Shown: positions 46,035 to 55,900 of the stretch, one piece after another | Layout: each line of letters opens with the position of its first letter | How positions within the stretch are numbered: the first letter of the stretch is position 1 | Assembly (NCBI RefSeq): GCF_904846415.1 | Contig: NZ_CAJHAR010000016.1 | Coordinates: forward strand, 1-64,000 | Reading direction: 5' to 3' | DNA: 64,000 bases | From: Psychrobacter piscatorii | GTDB lineage: Bacteria; Pseudomonadota; Gammaproteobacteria; Pseudomonadales; Moraxellaceae | Position numbers and translations under genes: made by a program | The notes under the pieces: generated by a model | Database searches by the model: none | Told to the model about the DNA's origin: nothing | What the model saw: only the letters and a program-made list of their open reading frames with translations

Positions 46035-47308
46035 TTCAAGTCAGAGAGTATGCTCAGCTGACTACCGATCAGACAGCATCATCTAGCTTAGATTTAGCTA
46101 TTATCAAGCAAGAAACTTTTGATTGGTTAGTGAAATTAAGTGAAAAAGAGAGCTATGGACGGTTTATTACTTATAAGCGTCCACAATACTTGCAGCTGCA
46201 GTCTTATGTAGGTTATTTAGAAAGTCCGTGCGGCGAAGGTATTGAGATACTACCAAAGACAGGATTAGGTTTACAGGAGCCAGATAAGAGCAGAGAGGTC
46301 TTATGCAAAATGCTAAGCTCCGTATTAAACCTATCCTATAAAGAGGCTCAATCTGCCAGTCTCAATCGAATGAACTTACCTATTCATGAGTGGATATACT
46401 ACCAGTTTTTATATTTGCTAAAGGAGCTGGTAGCGTCTGGGCTCAGATTTGACTATCAAAGAATTGAAGAAGAAAGTAGCTTTATTCGTGGCCAGCTTGA
46501 TATTACAGTTCAACAAAGGCAAACGGTTGGCCGAGCTCATCTTTTTCATATTCGTCATGATGTCTATCATCCAAATCGACTTGAGAACCAACTAATCAAA
46601 ACAGCATTGGATTACGTACAGCAGCATTGTAGGAGTTCTGAGAACTGGCGACTGGCTAATGAGCTCTCACACATCTTAGACCCTATAACGAGTCTTAGAG
46701 AGCCTCTAAACTCAATGCATAAGTGGTCAGACATCAAAATATTGCAATCCTACCGAGCGATAAAGCCATGGTGCCAACTAATACTTGAAAAGCTTAATCC
46801 AAACTTTCAAAAGGGAGAGCACCGCGGTATTGCATTGTTATTCCCAATGGAAATTTTGTTCGAGAAGTATGTAGCAAGCTGCCTACGACGAGATATCAAA
46901 GCATCCTGGCAACTAACAACACAAGCTTCTGATAAGCATATGGTGAATGACCAAGAAAATTTAAAATCGCGCTTTCAATTAAGGCCTGATCTAGTAATCA
47001 GTAAAGAAACGGAAAATTACCATGTACTCGATACCAAATGGAAGTTAATAAGCTTCAATGACAGTGATAACAATTTCAATATCAGTCAGTCGGATATTTA
47101 TCAGTTATTTGCTTATGGTCATAAATATTTGAACGGGTATGGGGACATGATGCTTATTTATCCTAAGCATCATCAGTTCGAAACACCTTTGGAATGCTTT
47201 TATTTAGCAGAAGAGTTGAGACTATGGGCCATACCATTTTGTATTGAAACTGATAAAGTAATCACGGGTAAATGGATAGAAAGGTTCCCGTCTTTATCTC
47301 AAGTTTGA
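46031..47308 (+). CDS. mcrC: McrC-like nuclease subunit
   Basis: A 425-aa partner of McrB with a PD-(D/E)xK nuclease domain. The catalytic segment is RPDLVISKE followed by HVLDTKWKLIS (about 318-340), i.e. D...DxK. The N-terminal half carries the McrC pattern GYLESPCGEGIEILPKTG and the mid-region ESSFIRGQLDI. It binds the McrB ring and cuts DNA when two complexes meet. The start overlaps mcrB (ATGA), so both subunits are made together. Length and motifs look complete. Confidence 0.9.
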   Translation: MIQVREYAQLTTDQTASSSLDLAIIKQETFDWLVKLSEKESYGRFITYKRPQYLQLQSYVGYLESPCGEGIEILPKTGLGLQEPDKSREVLCKMLSSVLNLSYKEAQSASLNRMNLPIHEWIYYQFLYLLKELVASGLRFDYQRIEEESSFIRGQLDITVQQRQTVGRAHLFHIRHDVYHPNRLENQLIKTALDYVQQHCRSSENWRLANELSHILDPITSLREPLNSMHKWSDIKILQSYRAIKPWCQLILEKLNPNFQKGEHRGIALLFPMEILFEKYVASCLRRDIKASWQLTTQASDKHMVNDQENLKSRFQLRPDLVISKETENYHVLDTKWKLISFNDSDNNFNISQSDIYQLFAYGHKYLNGYGDMMLIYPKHHQFETPLECFYLAEELRLWAIPFCIETDKVITGKWIERFPSLSQV

Positions 47309-47622
47309 AATTGTAGTTCATACTGATTTCCTTCATAAATCTGCTTAAGTCGTTTTTAGCATCTTTTCCCACGCTGCTAAAAGAATAATAAATGATGACT
47401 GACTTCGAACCACCAACATGCTGTGTGCAAGGTATAAGCTCTACCAACTGAGCTAATTAAATATTACTATAAGCGCTGTTATGTATAAGAAGAATAGTTT
47501 AGGACAGACATCTCCAAAAACTATTGTTTGATAAGGTTCCATCAATTTGATATAGAGATATTTTACAGCACAGTTACCAATTCTATTGGAGTGAGTTACT
47601 GTGCTCTTAGAGGATTGTTATA
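47309..47622. other. Intergenic region after mcrC
   Basis: 314 bases with no protein gene. A weak hairpin TTTTAGCA / TGCTAAAA lies near 47355-47383 and could end mcrBC transcription. A tRNA-like remnant is at 47390-47462. The HNH gene's ribosome binding site (AGAGGA) precedes its GTG start. Confidence 0.45.
47390..47462 (-). pseudogene. tRNA-like remnant (D-arm and T-loop kept)
   Basis: On the minus strand TAGCTCAGTTGGTAGAGC (47455-47438) is a perfect tRNA D-arm. Exactly 28 bases later comes TTCGAAG, a T-loop at the canonical distance. The base triplet at the anticodon position reads TGC, but the anticodon stem does not pair and no acceptor stem forms. It is therefore a decayed or recombined tRNA gene, possibly an old attachment site, and not a working tRNA. 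Confidence 0.55.
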
Positions 47623-48690
47623 GTGCCTACGGCAGAATTCCAGCTCAACTTTTTAAGACGTATTCAGTGGCTGCTTGAATCTAGCTCCTATACCTCGACC
47701 TATAAATTTGCCTTATTAATGGCAATGGTTAATCTGTCTATAGAGTCTGGAATTAATGATGACAGTGAGCACAGTATTTCTTATGAGCAGTTAGCAGATC
47801 AGTTTATACAGCTTTACTGGACACAAGCATTACCATACTCGGATCAAAGTAGTGATTCTGTACTCAGACAAAGCAGTACAACAGGGCAGGCTAGTGTTAT
47901 TAATAGCATCCTGGATTTGCAGCATAAAACTAATACAACCAGCCTAACTATGGCTCGCACACAAAATATCAAACTATGGCAATCGACTATAAAAGATATC
48001 GCTTCAACTATCAAAAAGTACCCTGCCAGATATCTGCAAAGTGCGGAGGACAAAGTTAGTCGTGAGTTCTTATATGTTTATGACTCAAAATCAAAGGTAA
48101 TAACTTTAAAGCCTGGTATTGCATACTGTTTTACACGCTTTAGTAAAATAATTAACAAGCTATGCCAGCAATACTGGACAGAGTTCGTACGTAAGAACAG
48201 TCGTAACCAAATACATTTTAGTGATGATATTGATTTGCAGCAGTTCTTGTTCAATCAATCGCGCCAAAATCTAAAAGTATTAATACCTATACTGATTGAT
48301 ACTCAGCAGGGGCAGTGCTTCTATTGTCATAAACCCTTGAGAAACAATATCGAAGTTGATCACTTTATTCCTTGGTCGAAATATCCAATTGATACGACTC
48401 ATAACTTCGTACTTACGGATCATAGCTGCAATAATAGTAAGCGTGATTATCTGGCTGAAGAGCTATTTTATGAAAAGTGGCTAGAACGCAATCAACAACA
48501 CGGCCATATGATTGAGCAGGAAGCGAAAACTATTGGTTTTATGGCCAATCAACTTCGCTCTGAAACAATCAGCCAGTGGGCTTATCAAATAGCAGTGGAA
48601 CATGAGGATCTAGTCTGGTCACCAGAACCAAGTATAAAGTTGCGGCCAATTAATCCTGATGCACTGCCACAGCTTCGAGCCGATAAATAG
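47623..48690 (+). CDS. HNH endonuclease-domain protein
   Basis: A 355-aa protein with a C-terminal-half HNH domain at about 230-275: CFYCHKPLRNNIEVDHFIPWSKYP, then HNFVLTDHSCNNSKRDYLA. It holds the paired Cys of the first knuckle, the DH core and the N...N...K end. The first 220 residues are helical (LLRRIQWLLESSSYTSTYKFAL...) and of a type often seen with HNH nucleases in defence regions. It starts at GTG 47623 with AGAGGA upstream. Twelve bases separate it from a methyltransferase gene that is now broken. The pair may have been a restriction or toxin unit. Confidence 0.8.
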   Translation: MPTAEFQLNFLRRIQWLLESSSYTSTYKFALLMAMVNLSIESGINDDSEHSISYEQLADQFIQLYWTQALPYSDQSSDSVLRQSSTTGQASVINSILDLQHKTNTTSLTMARTQNIKLWQSTIKDIASTIKKYPARYLQSAEDKVSREFLYVYDSKSKVITLKPGIAYCFTRFSKIINKLCQQYWTEFVRKNSRNQIHFSDDIDLQQFLFNQSRQNLKVLIPILIDTQQGQCFYCHKPLRNNIEVDHFIPWSKYPIDTTHNFVLTDHSCNNSKRDYLAEELFYEKWLERNQQHGHMIEQEAKTIGFMANQLRSETISQWAYQIAVEHEDLVWSPEPSIKLRPINPDALPQLRADK

Positions 48691-48702
48691 ATATGCCACT
48701 TT

Positions 48703-49365
48703 ATGACCAAACAAGCCTCCAAAAGCACTCTTAATTATTATGATGAAAATGCCATTGAATGTGCCATGCAAACGGCAAACATAGATATGCAGGATTTATA
48801 CGAGCTATTTCTTAATCAGCTCCCTCAAACCGACACGTAATGTATGTTAGATGTCGGCTGTGGCTCAAGTAGGGATGCGAATTACTTTGCTACACAGGGT
48901 TATGACGTAACAGCGATAGATGCCAGCGCCGAGTTGATTGAGTGGGCTCAGCAACATCATATGTCGAGCAGAATTAGTTGGGTTCACTTAGACTTTAGCG
49001 GTATTGAAAAGCAGGCTTGGGAAAATAAGTTTACTGGCATTTGGGCTTGTGCCTCATTGCTACACGCACCTTTTCTCGAACTACCTTGCATTATAGAGTC
49101 ATTGTTAGAAACCTTGACTGATGATGGAGTAATGTACTTGGCATTTAAACATGAAGAAGGGGAGAGAGTAGATGAGGAGCGCTTCTTTTGTGATATGAAT
49201 GAAGCACGTTGGGCAACCATTGTTTCTAAGATATTGCAAGCAATTGAATGCGATATCTGGTTGTCGGCCGATAAAAGAGTCGACTATAAAAATGCATGGT
49301 TTAATGTGATGATCAAACGAGAAAATAATCCTATTAGAAGTTCTGTAAAGTTTTGGTGTGGCTAA
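48703..49365 (+). pseudogene. SAM-dependent methyltransferase with an in-frame stop
   Basis: Reading from the ATG at 48703 gives LNYYDENAIECAMQTANID and 45 codons, then a TAA at 48838-48840. The same frame continues at once with CMLDVGCGSSRDANYFATQG (SAM-binding motif I), YDVTAIDASAELI (motif II) and the rest of a class I Rossmann methyltransferase to 49365. Both parts belong together, so one nonsense change has broken the gene. An ATG at 48844 would make a protein lacking the first helix. The fold type is that of small-molecule or tellurite-like methyltransferases and not of a classic DNA methylase. It follows the HNH gene by 12 bases. Confidence 0.82.
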
Positions 49366-49651
49366 TACACCTTTTGCCAGCCCTGAAGCATTAGTGGCTT
49401 TATGTTGTCTGGCGGTGAGTAATGGTTATTCTAAATCTTATTACGATGCCCAAATAATGATTAAACTACAGTTGGCAGACATTGATAAGTGCGCAGCTAT
49501 GATTGAACGTTTGCCTGAGAGTGATGCCAATAAAGTATTACGCTCAATTCTCACAGGCAAGGCAACGTATGTCGATACGATAGATATAAATGAAGCGCTG
49601 ATTATGCCATCTGAATCAAGCGTCCCAAGAGCGTCAGTGTCAATTGTATGA
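49358..49651 (+). CDS. Hypothetical 97-aa protein after the methyltransferase
   Basis: A small helical protein starting at GTG 49358 and overlapping the end of the broken methyltransferase by 8 bases. It begins FASPEALVALCCLAVSNGYS after a short leader, with alternating hydrophobic helices. No family is recognised and no good ribosome binding site is visible. Overlap suggests the third gene of the HNH-methyltransferase unit. It could also be a fragment of a longer gene. Confidence 0.45.
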   Translation: MANTPFASPEALVALCCLAVSNGYSKSYYDAQIMIKLQLADIDKCAAMIERLPESDANKVLRSILTGKATYVDTIDINEALIMPSESSVPRASVSIV

Positions 49652-49961
49652 ATCAATGCAACACGCAAAGTAAGATGATCGTTTTCGATTTCATTATAAA
49701 GGTCTAGTTTGACTGTATAAGTATATTTAAGAAGGTTTCAAATCCTGCTGACAAGTCTCAGCTAAGTAAGAGTCAACACTGTCCTATTTAAGCAGTAAAC
49801 CAATCTCCGATAAAGTGGGGCGGTACACTATGGTTTTTCAAGCATAGCTCATGTTGTTTATTGGAGGATTACCACCGTACTATTTCTTATGTAAATTAAC
49901 TATATATTAGAAACGCCCCATAAGATGCGTTTCTAATAAAGTACCGATACATTAATAGTAA
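49652..49961. other. Intergenic region between converging genes
   Basis: 310 bases without a visible gene. The only clear structure is the hairpin at 49906-49937. Confidence 0.45.
49906..49937 (-). terminator. Terminator-like hairpin after druE
   Basis: An 11-bp perfect stem (ATTAGAAACGC / GCGTTTCTAAT) with a 10-base loop, 25 bases past the druE stop. The T-run is short, so its strength is uncertain. Confidence 0.55.
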
Positions 49962-52900
49962 TTAGTTAGTCTGAACATGTTCAATATAAGCATAGTGAAT
50001 TTTACCTTCTTCAGCCTCTAAAGGCACACTTAACTGGCTAATATGAAGAAGGCTAGATGCTTGAGCTTGGGGGCTAGAATTGAAATCAAACTTATATGAC
50101 GTAGGGATTTCTAGGAAGCCAACACCTTGATCTAATACAATGACTGTAACAGAGCTGTCTACCCAGAATACTTTCAGATGTCTACGATGATTAAGTTTTT
50201 TCTTATCATATAGGCCAACATTGGCATCCAACCCTAGCTTTTCTAAGAAGTTGTTTTGAACTTTCTCCTGATCACTAGAGCTCTTCCAATTATGATCTAT
50301 CATAAATGAATTTCTATTATTACTAGCTTCAGTAGTCTTAATGATTACTTTTGGATTAGTCCAATCGTTATCTTTGTCATACATAGACTTAATCCCATAT
50401 ATTATCTCACCTATTAATAAAGTTGTTAATGGTGTTACTAGATAACGATCAGAGTACTCAATTTTTTCAATACCAACTCTATTTGAAAGTTGATTATCAA
50501 GATTTTTGTATTCTCGCATAGCTTGCCAAAACTTTGACCCAAATTCTTTTATTGGACCGTTTAGCTCATTATATATCTCGATTTTCCGAGTATCATTGTC
50601 TTCATTTGGCTTTAGTCTATCTAAATCTAGAAGCTTCGTTGAAAGTAATTCAGGTAATTTTGACTCTACTAATATGACATCAGATTCCATCTGCCAGAAA
50701 TCAGTATTTGGGACATAGGTGTTTTTATCAGTAGTTGCCAATGTTATTAGATCGGTATATGTTTCAGCATTAATCATCTGTAGAAGATAGTTATTAGAGA
50801 GAAATAGGTCATCGTTTTTATAAGTCATTAGTTTTACTTTGCTGAAAGCGTTTAGTGCTATTAGCTGTAACTTGGAGATATCGTCAAGACTGTTTATTGA
50901 CTTACTGTTAATAGCGATAAGAACTTCATTACCGTTATAATCCCAATGAGCAACTTTATCGAATAGACTTTCAGATAGATTCCAGTCGCTGGGATTTCCC
51001 TGTAAATATAGTCTCAGTTGTTTATATCCGCGTAAAAAGTAATGTGCAATTCTATCATCAATATCCTGTCCACAATAAGTTGCAGCAGGTAGTAAAGCCT
51101 TGGCATACTCTGGAAGCTCTAGTAAGTTTTTTAGACTTTTTAAATAGTCTAGTGCTTTGATTCGATTTAACTTATGACTGATAAACCTTGTGTCATAAGA
51201 CAATAAGCAACTATGACAAGCTGTGTCACACTCATCAACACAGATCAAGACTGATTCTGCATGCTCGAATAGCTTATGTAAATATTGATGAGCCGTGCTA
51301 GAGAATCCTGCACCACCACTTGCTTTATCATAAATACTGATGGCGTAAGCAACCTCTGTATCAACTTCAACTTGCTTAATGCCAAAGCCAAGCTCCTCTG
51401 CATTAATACCATGACATGAGGCTAATGCATTTCTAAAAGCAACTGACAAAGTCTGAATTATAACTTTATCCTCTTCTTTATTTAGAAATTGATCGGTTTT
51501 CGGATCTTTTAAATACATTTCGAAAACATTGGTTCTATCTTGAGCACCAATGAATAAGTTTTGTACTAAAAATCCTTTTTCTTCTGGATCACAAGCACCA
51601 GCCTTTAACTCTTCTTTAGAAATATGACCTTTACTGATAGGCTTCATTGGTAAATGTTTGAGGAAGTTAGTGCGTTGGTCATTCCAGTTATCATAATTTT
51701 TTAATCTATCAAAACGACTAGACTCTGCTCTACCACACCCTAAGCATATAAAATAGCCATGACCGTAAATTCCGCTGCTTTGGTGGAATACAAGGCCATC
51801 CTCATCTGTACGGAATGAACCAATATTGGGGGATATAAGAGGATGGAGACTGCCTTTCGCCTGAATTTTTGGGTCTTCCACAGGCACAAAGGACTGGTGC
51901 TCAATGCTATTGTGAGGAGCGGTATAATAGTCCACTCTGAATCCCATAGGTTCAACATAGGTAACGACGTCATGATTTAGTTTTTTTAAGGTATCTTCTT
52001 CATGAGATAGGCTGTTCTGGTTTTCCGGTGAGCCATTTCTAATAGTTGTTCCACAATTACTACAAGCTATATGTTTAGAGCTTGGATATACATCCATGGC
52101 ACCACAGTTTTTACATCTAGCAAATAAATTTATGATTTGAGCGTCGTTACCACCTGTACTATAGTAACGGCTAAGCTCTAAACCAGCGGATTGATATACC
52201 AGTCCATCTACCGCAATTTCGTTACCTGGTGCATACTCTCTGATTGCAATAGCAATATCGCGTACAGGCTTACTAGCATGAGTACTTAAGTTGTCTATCC
52301 TTGAAGATAAGCTGACATCGACAGTGTTAGCTGAGTTCTTCTTCTTAGAGTCAGATTTGTCTGAATTTTCAGCGTATAAACTGTATATATCAAATTCGAC
52401 TAAACCTGATGGAAAACCATAACGGGGTAAAAAATTGTGGCGTGCTAAATCTGAGAGTAGGTAACCACAGACAATACTGCGTATATCAAATATTAACTTA
52501 GATAAGTAGCTTGATTTTGAATCACTAAATGTGTGGTACTCCTCTATACGTCTAGCTACTCTATTTACTAAGTAGCTCTGAGCCTTAACCAAATCTAAAA
52601 TACTTTTCTGAATTATTTGAGTTAGAGAAATACCTTCTAATGAACTAGCTTTACGAATGGTATCTATTTTATGCTGTATGCTTTGCCTATATTCAGATTT
52701 TCTATCAATTTGGATGAGATGTTGAAGCTTCTCAATAAAGATATAAGCAGGAGAGCTTTCAAATAAATTGCAGTATAGGTTCTTGTATAAGTCAGATTCA
52801 CTTTCAAAGTTAAATTGAAGTAATTCATTGATTTCATTAACTAATAGATTATTTTTTATTTTATGACTGTCAGCATCTGGATCAAGAGCAGCCTTAATCG

Positions 52901-55900
52901 AAAACTTTACAAGGGCTTCAATATCTTTGAATCTTGTATCTTTCCAGTTGAAGAAGAAAAAACCTGAATTAAGTGTGAGAGCAGACTCATTCTCGGCTAA
53001 TAGTTCAGGCAAGTAAGACGCCAATAAGTAAGCGTTAATGTGCCTCTGTACAATACGATCACTTTCAAGCGTGATATAAGGCGGCGATATTTGAGTATTA
53101 AATGCCCATAGCGTGTTATTAAATACCATTTGTTCGTGCGGATTATCTTTACATAGTGTAAAAGCTGTGGCGGTGCTTTCTCTACTCCGGCCGGCTCGAC
53201 CAGTTCGCTGAAGGTAGTTTGCAGGATGAGGGGGTACGTTACTCATTGCAACGCTAGATATACCGCCAATATCGACACCCATCTCCATTGTAGTAGAGCA
53301 GTTTAAGATATTAATCTCACCTTCTTTAAATCTTTTTTCGTATTCTTTTAAATAAGTAGAGCTAAGCTGTGCAGAGTGCTCTTCTGTTACTATCGTATTT
53401 ACACCTCGAATAACATCACTTGAGATATCACTCCATAAATTCTCTTTACGTAGCCTTTGAATCGTTTCATTGCTCTGGAGCCACTTCTCAGCTTCTCTTT
53501 TAAAGCGAGGCTCTCCAGGAGAAGGTATGAAAATTTCTATTTCTTCATGTCGGCATAAGTACTTCTCTTTTTTATCTACTAATTCTTTAATTTTTGAATG
53601 ACGTGGAATATAAGGTGTAATCCCTTTAAATGTCTTGGGTAATAAACGGTTTGTAACTGGGCAGACCCAGACCTTTAATGGAATACTCAAAGAGGTGTTA
53701 TTGAAGTTAAGCTGATAGACTTGTATACCGCCATCTATAGGTTTAGCAGTCAGTAAACCTACTCTAATAAGGTCTTTCCAGGCTCTCATTAAAATTGTAT
53801 TAATTAAGTCCTGATTATAAGCTTCTGTTAAGTCTAAATTAGCAGAAAGTGCCAGTAAGCGTATTACACGTATGCTGTTATTAGGTGCATCAGTATTTAT
53901 TTGCGCCCATTCACGGGTAGTATTACTGTCTCTCTTGTTTAGATTAAGCTCTGAATTAGGCTTAACGAGTTGTTTTATTTTGAAAAATCGCGTACTTAAT
54001 GAATTGATTTTATTTTCACTAAGATCAAGGATGCGTTGCTCCCTAATATAATAAGTTAATATCAAATTTAGGAAGTCCTTCCAGTCATCGCTTGAGAAGC
54101 CTAAGTTAGTCCATTCTGTAAATTTATCTATATTCACTTTATCTAACTGCGGATAGTTGAAAGAGATTAGGCCCATTGTCTCTAATGAATTGGCATTCTT
54201 TGGTCTGTAGGCAATTTCATTAAGAAGCAGAAGCTCTGCTTTTTGGAAGTCATCATAGATATGATTAATATCAGCAACTTTACTGATGCTCTTTGATAAG
54301 AACTTAAACTCTGGGTGATCAGCGATGGATTGTATAACTTCCTCCCACTTTAAAGCAGGAGGTTGAATCTTACTTTTATTCTCGTAATCTGTAATTTTGT
54401 CTTCTAAAAGATCTTTGAACATAGGTGAGGCGCTAGAGTCATTTTGTAGTGCCTCATATTGAAATTTGAGACTATTTAATTCAGCAAGCTCTTTAATATT
54501 TAAACCCTGCGAAGAATCAAATCTTTGAGCGAGGTTGTAATATACAATATGGCGTAAACTGCGACGTTCAGAATCCTGGCGCAGTTTCATTGTGATGCGA
54601 GCAGTACCTTGTCTACTATCGGTGAAAGTAATCATTCTTCTGCCTTGAGCAGGCTTACTGTCTGTATTCTTCTCAAAAATAGGACAGTGCTCTAACAAAA
54701 TAGGGGCAGCAGCACTCATGTAAAAAGGTGCACCTAAACGGGCGGTTCTAATAACCGGCTTTTTAGGGCTGCTATTGTCGCAGAAATAGCAGTAATTAAG
54801 AGGAGGTAGTTGTGCTGTTTCATTTTTTACAATAATTTCAACTCTATTATCAGATTTTGTCGTATATTCAACTCCATCTAGATCAAGAGTACTAGGATAT
54901 AGGTAGGAAAGCTCATTATCGGATACTTCCTTAACCAGATTGTGCTTACTAGACCAAATAGGAAGTAGAAGCATGGGTTGAAAGTCATTGGCATTATCTT
55001 CGTTTTCAGCCCTTTCATCTATTTGCTCATCCTCGTCAAGAGTGGAGGATCTATTCAAGGTAAAGTCATCATCCTTGAGCCTATTAAACTGTATCCATTT
55101 TGTTTTATGAGAATCTCCTACCGTTACCATGCCTTTTTGAACAAGAAGGTGCGGGGTCTGGCAATCGTCACAATAACTAAGCTCAAATACTGGATACTGA
55201 CAGTGCGAGCAGCTTGTTTGTTGATTAGTGTATACATAACCAAACTCCCATGTGGGCTGACCATTATCTTTTATTCCCGATATTGGTGTGTTGTGCTTGC
55301 CACTACAGTTGGGGTTTACACAAGCATAGAGACCAGATAAGGTGCGTTGGAAGAAGTGAGAGCGTAGAGGAAGAAAGGCAGGAGCATTGTCTTTATGCTT
55401 GGTATTGGAGCAGACATCTAGCCAGTTGAGCAAATAGTCTATATTGGATATTTTTTTATCACTATTAATAAGCAGAGTATTTATATCATATTTTAAAAAT
55501 TCGTTTAATTCTTTGAGGCTCTGAATTCTAGTCACAACCCCATTGTCACTAGATCGTACAAACTGTTGTCTTATTTTTTGTGCAAAAGGATGATTGACCA
55601 GTGCTTGAAAGCGCTCAGGACTAACTAACTCTTCAGCACCAATTTGAGCAAGGTTTTCTAGGGATTTAACCTGATTGAGTGGTTGATTGTTAACTGAGGG
55701 AATATCAGGAACATTGCGTTTGGCAGACACAATATGAATCTGCTGAGTATCAACACCGGCTAGAGAAGCTAAGAATTTTTTTAAGTTATCTTTTGCTTCT
55801 TTATGCTCTCCAATGGTAGCTGAAGTTGCAATAAAATGAACTTTGTTAGGATTAACATCGAAAGCAATCATGACTCTGCGTAGTAAGAGAGACATTTCTG

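Noticed and set aside
47262..47447. Minus-strand frame of 61 codons after mcrC
   Set aside because: It overlaps the end of mcrC and the tRNA-like remnant and shows no protein-like pattern.
54978..55340. Plus-strand frame of 120 codons within druE
   Set aside because: It is antisense to a well-conserved cysteine-containing part of the helicase gene and has no own signals.
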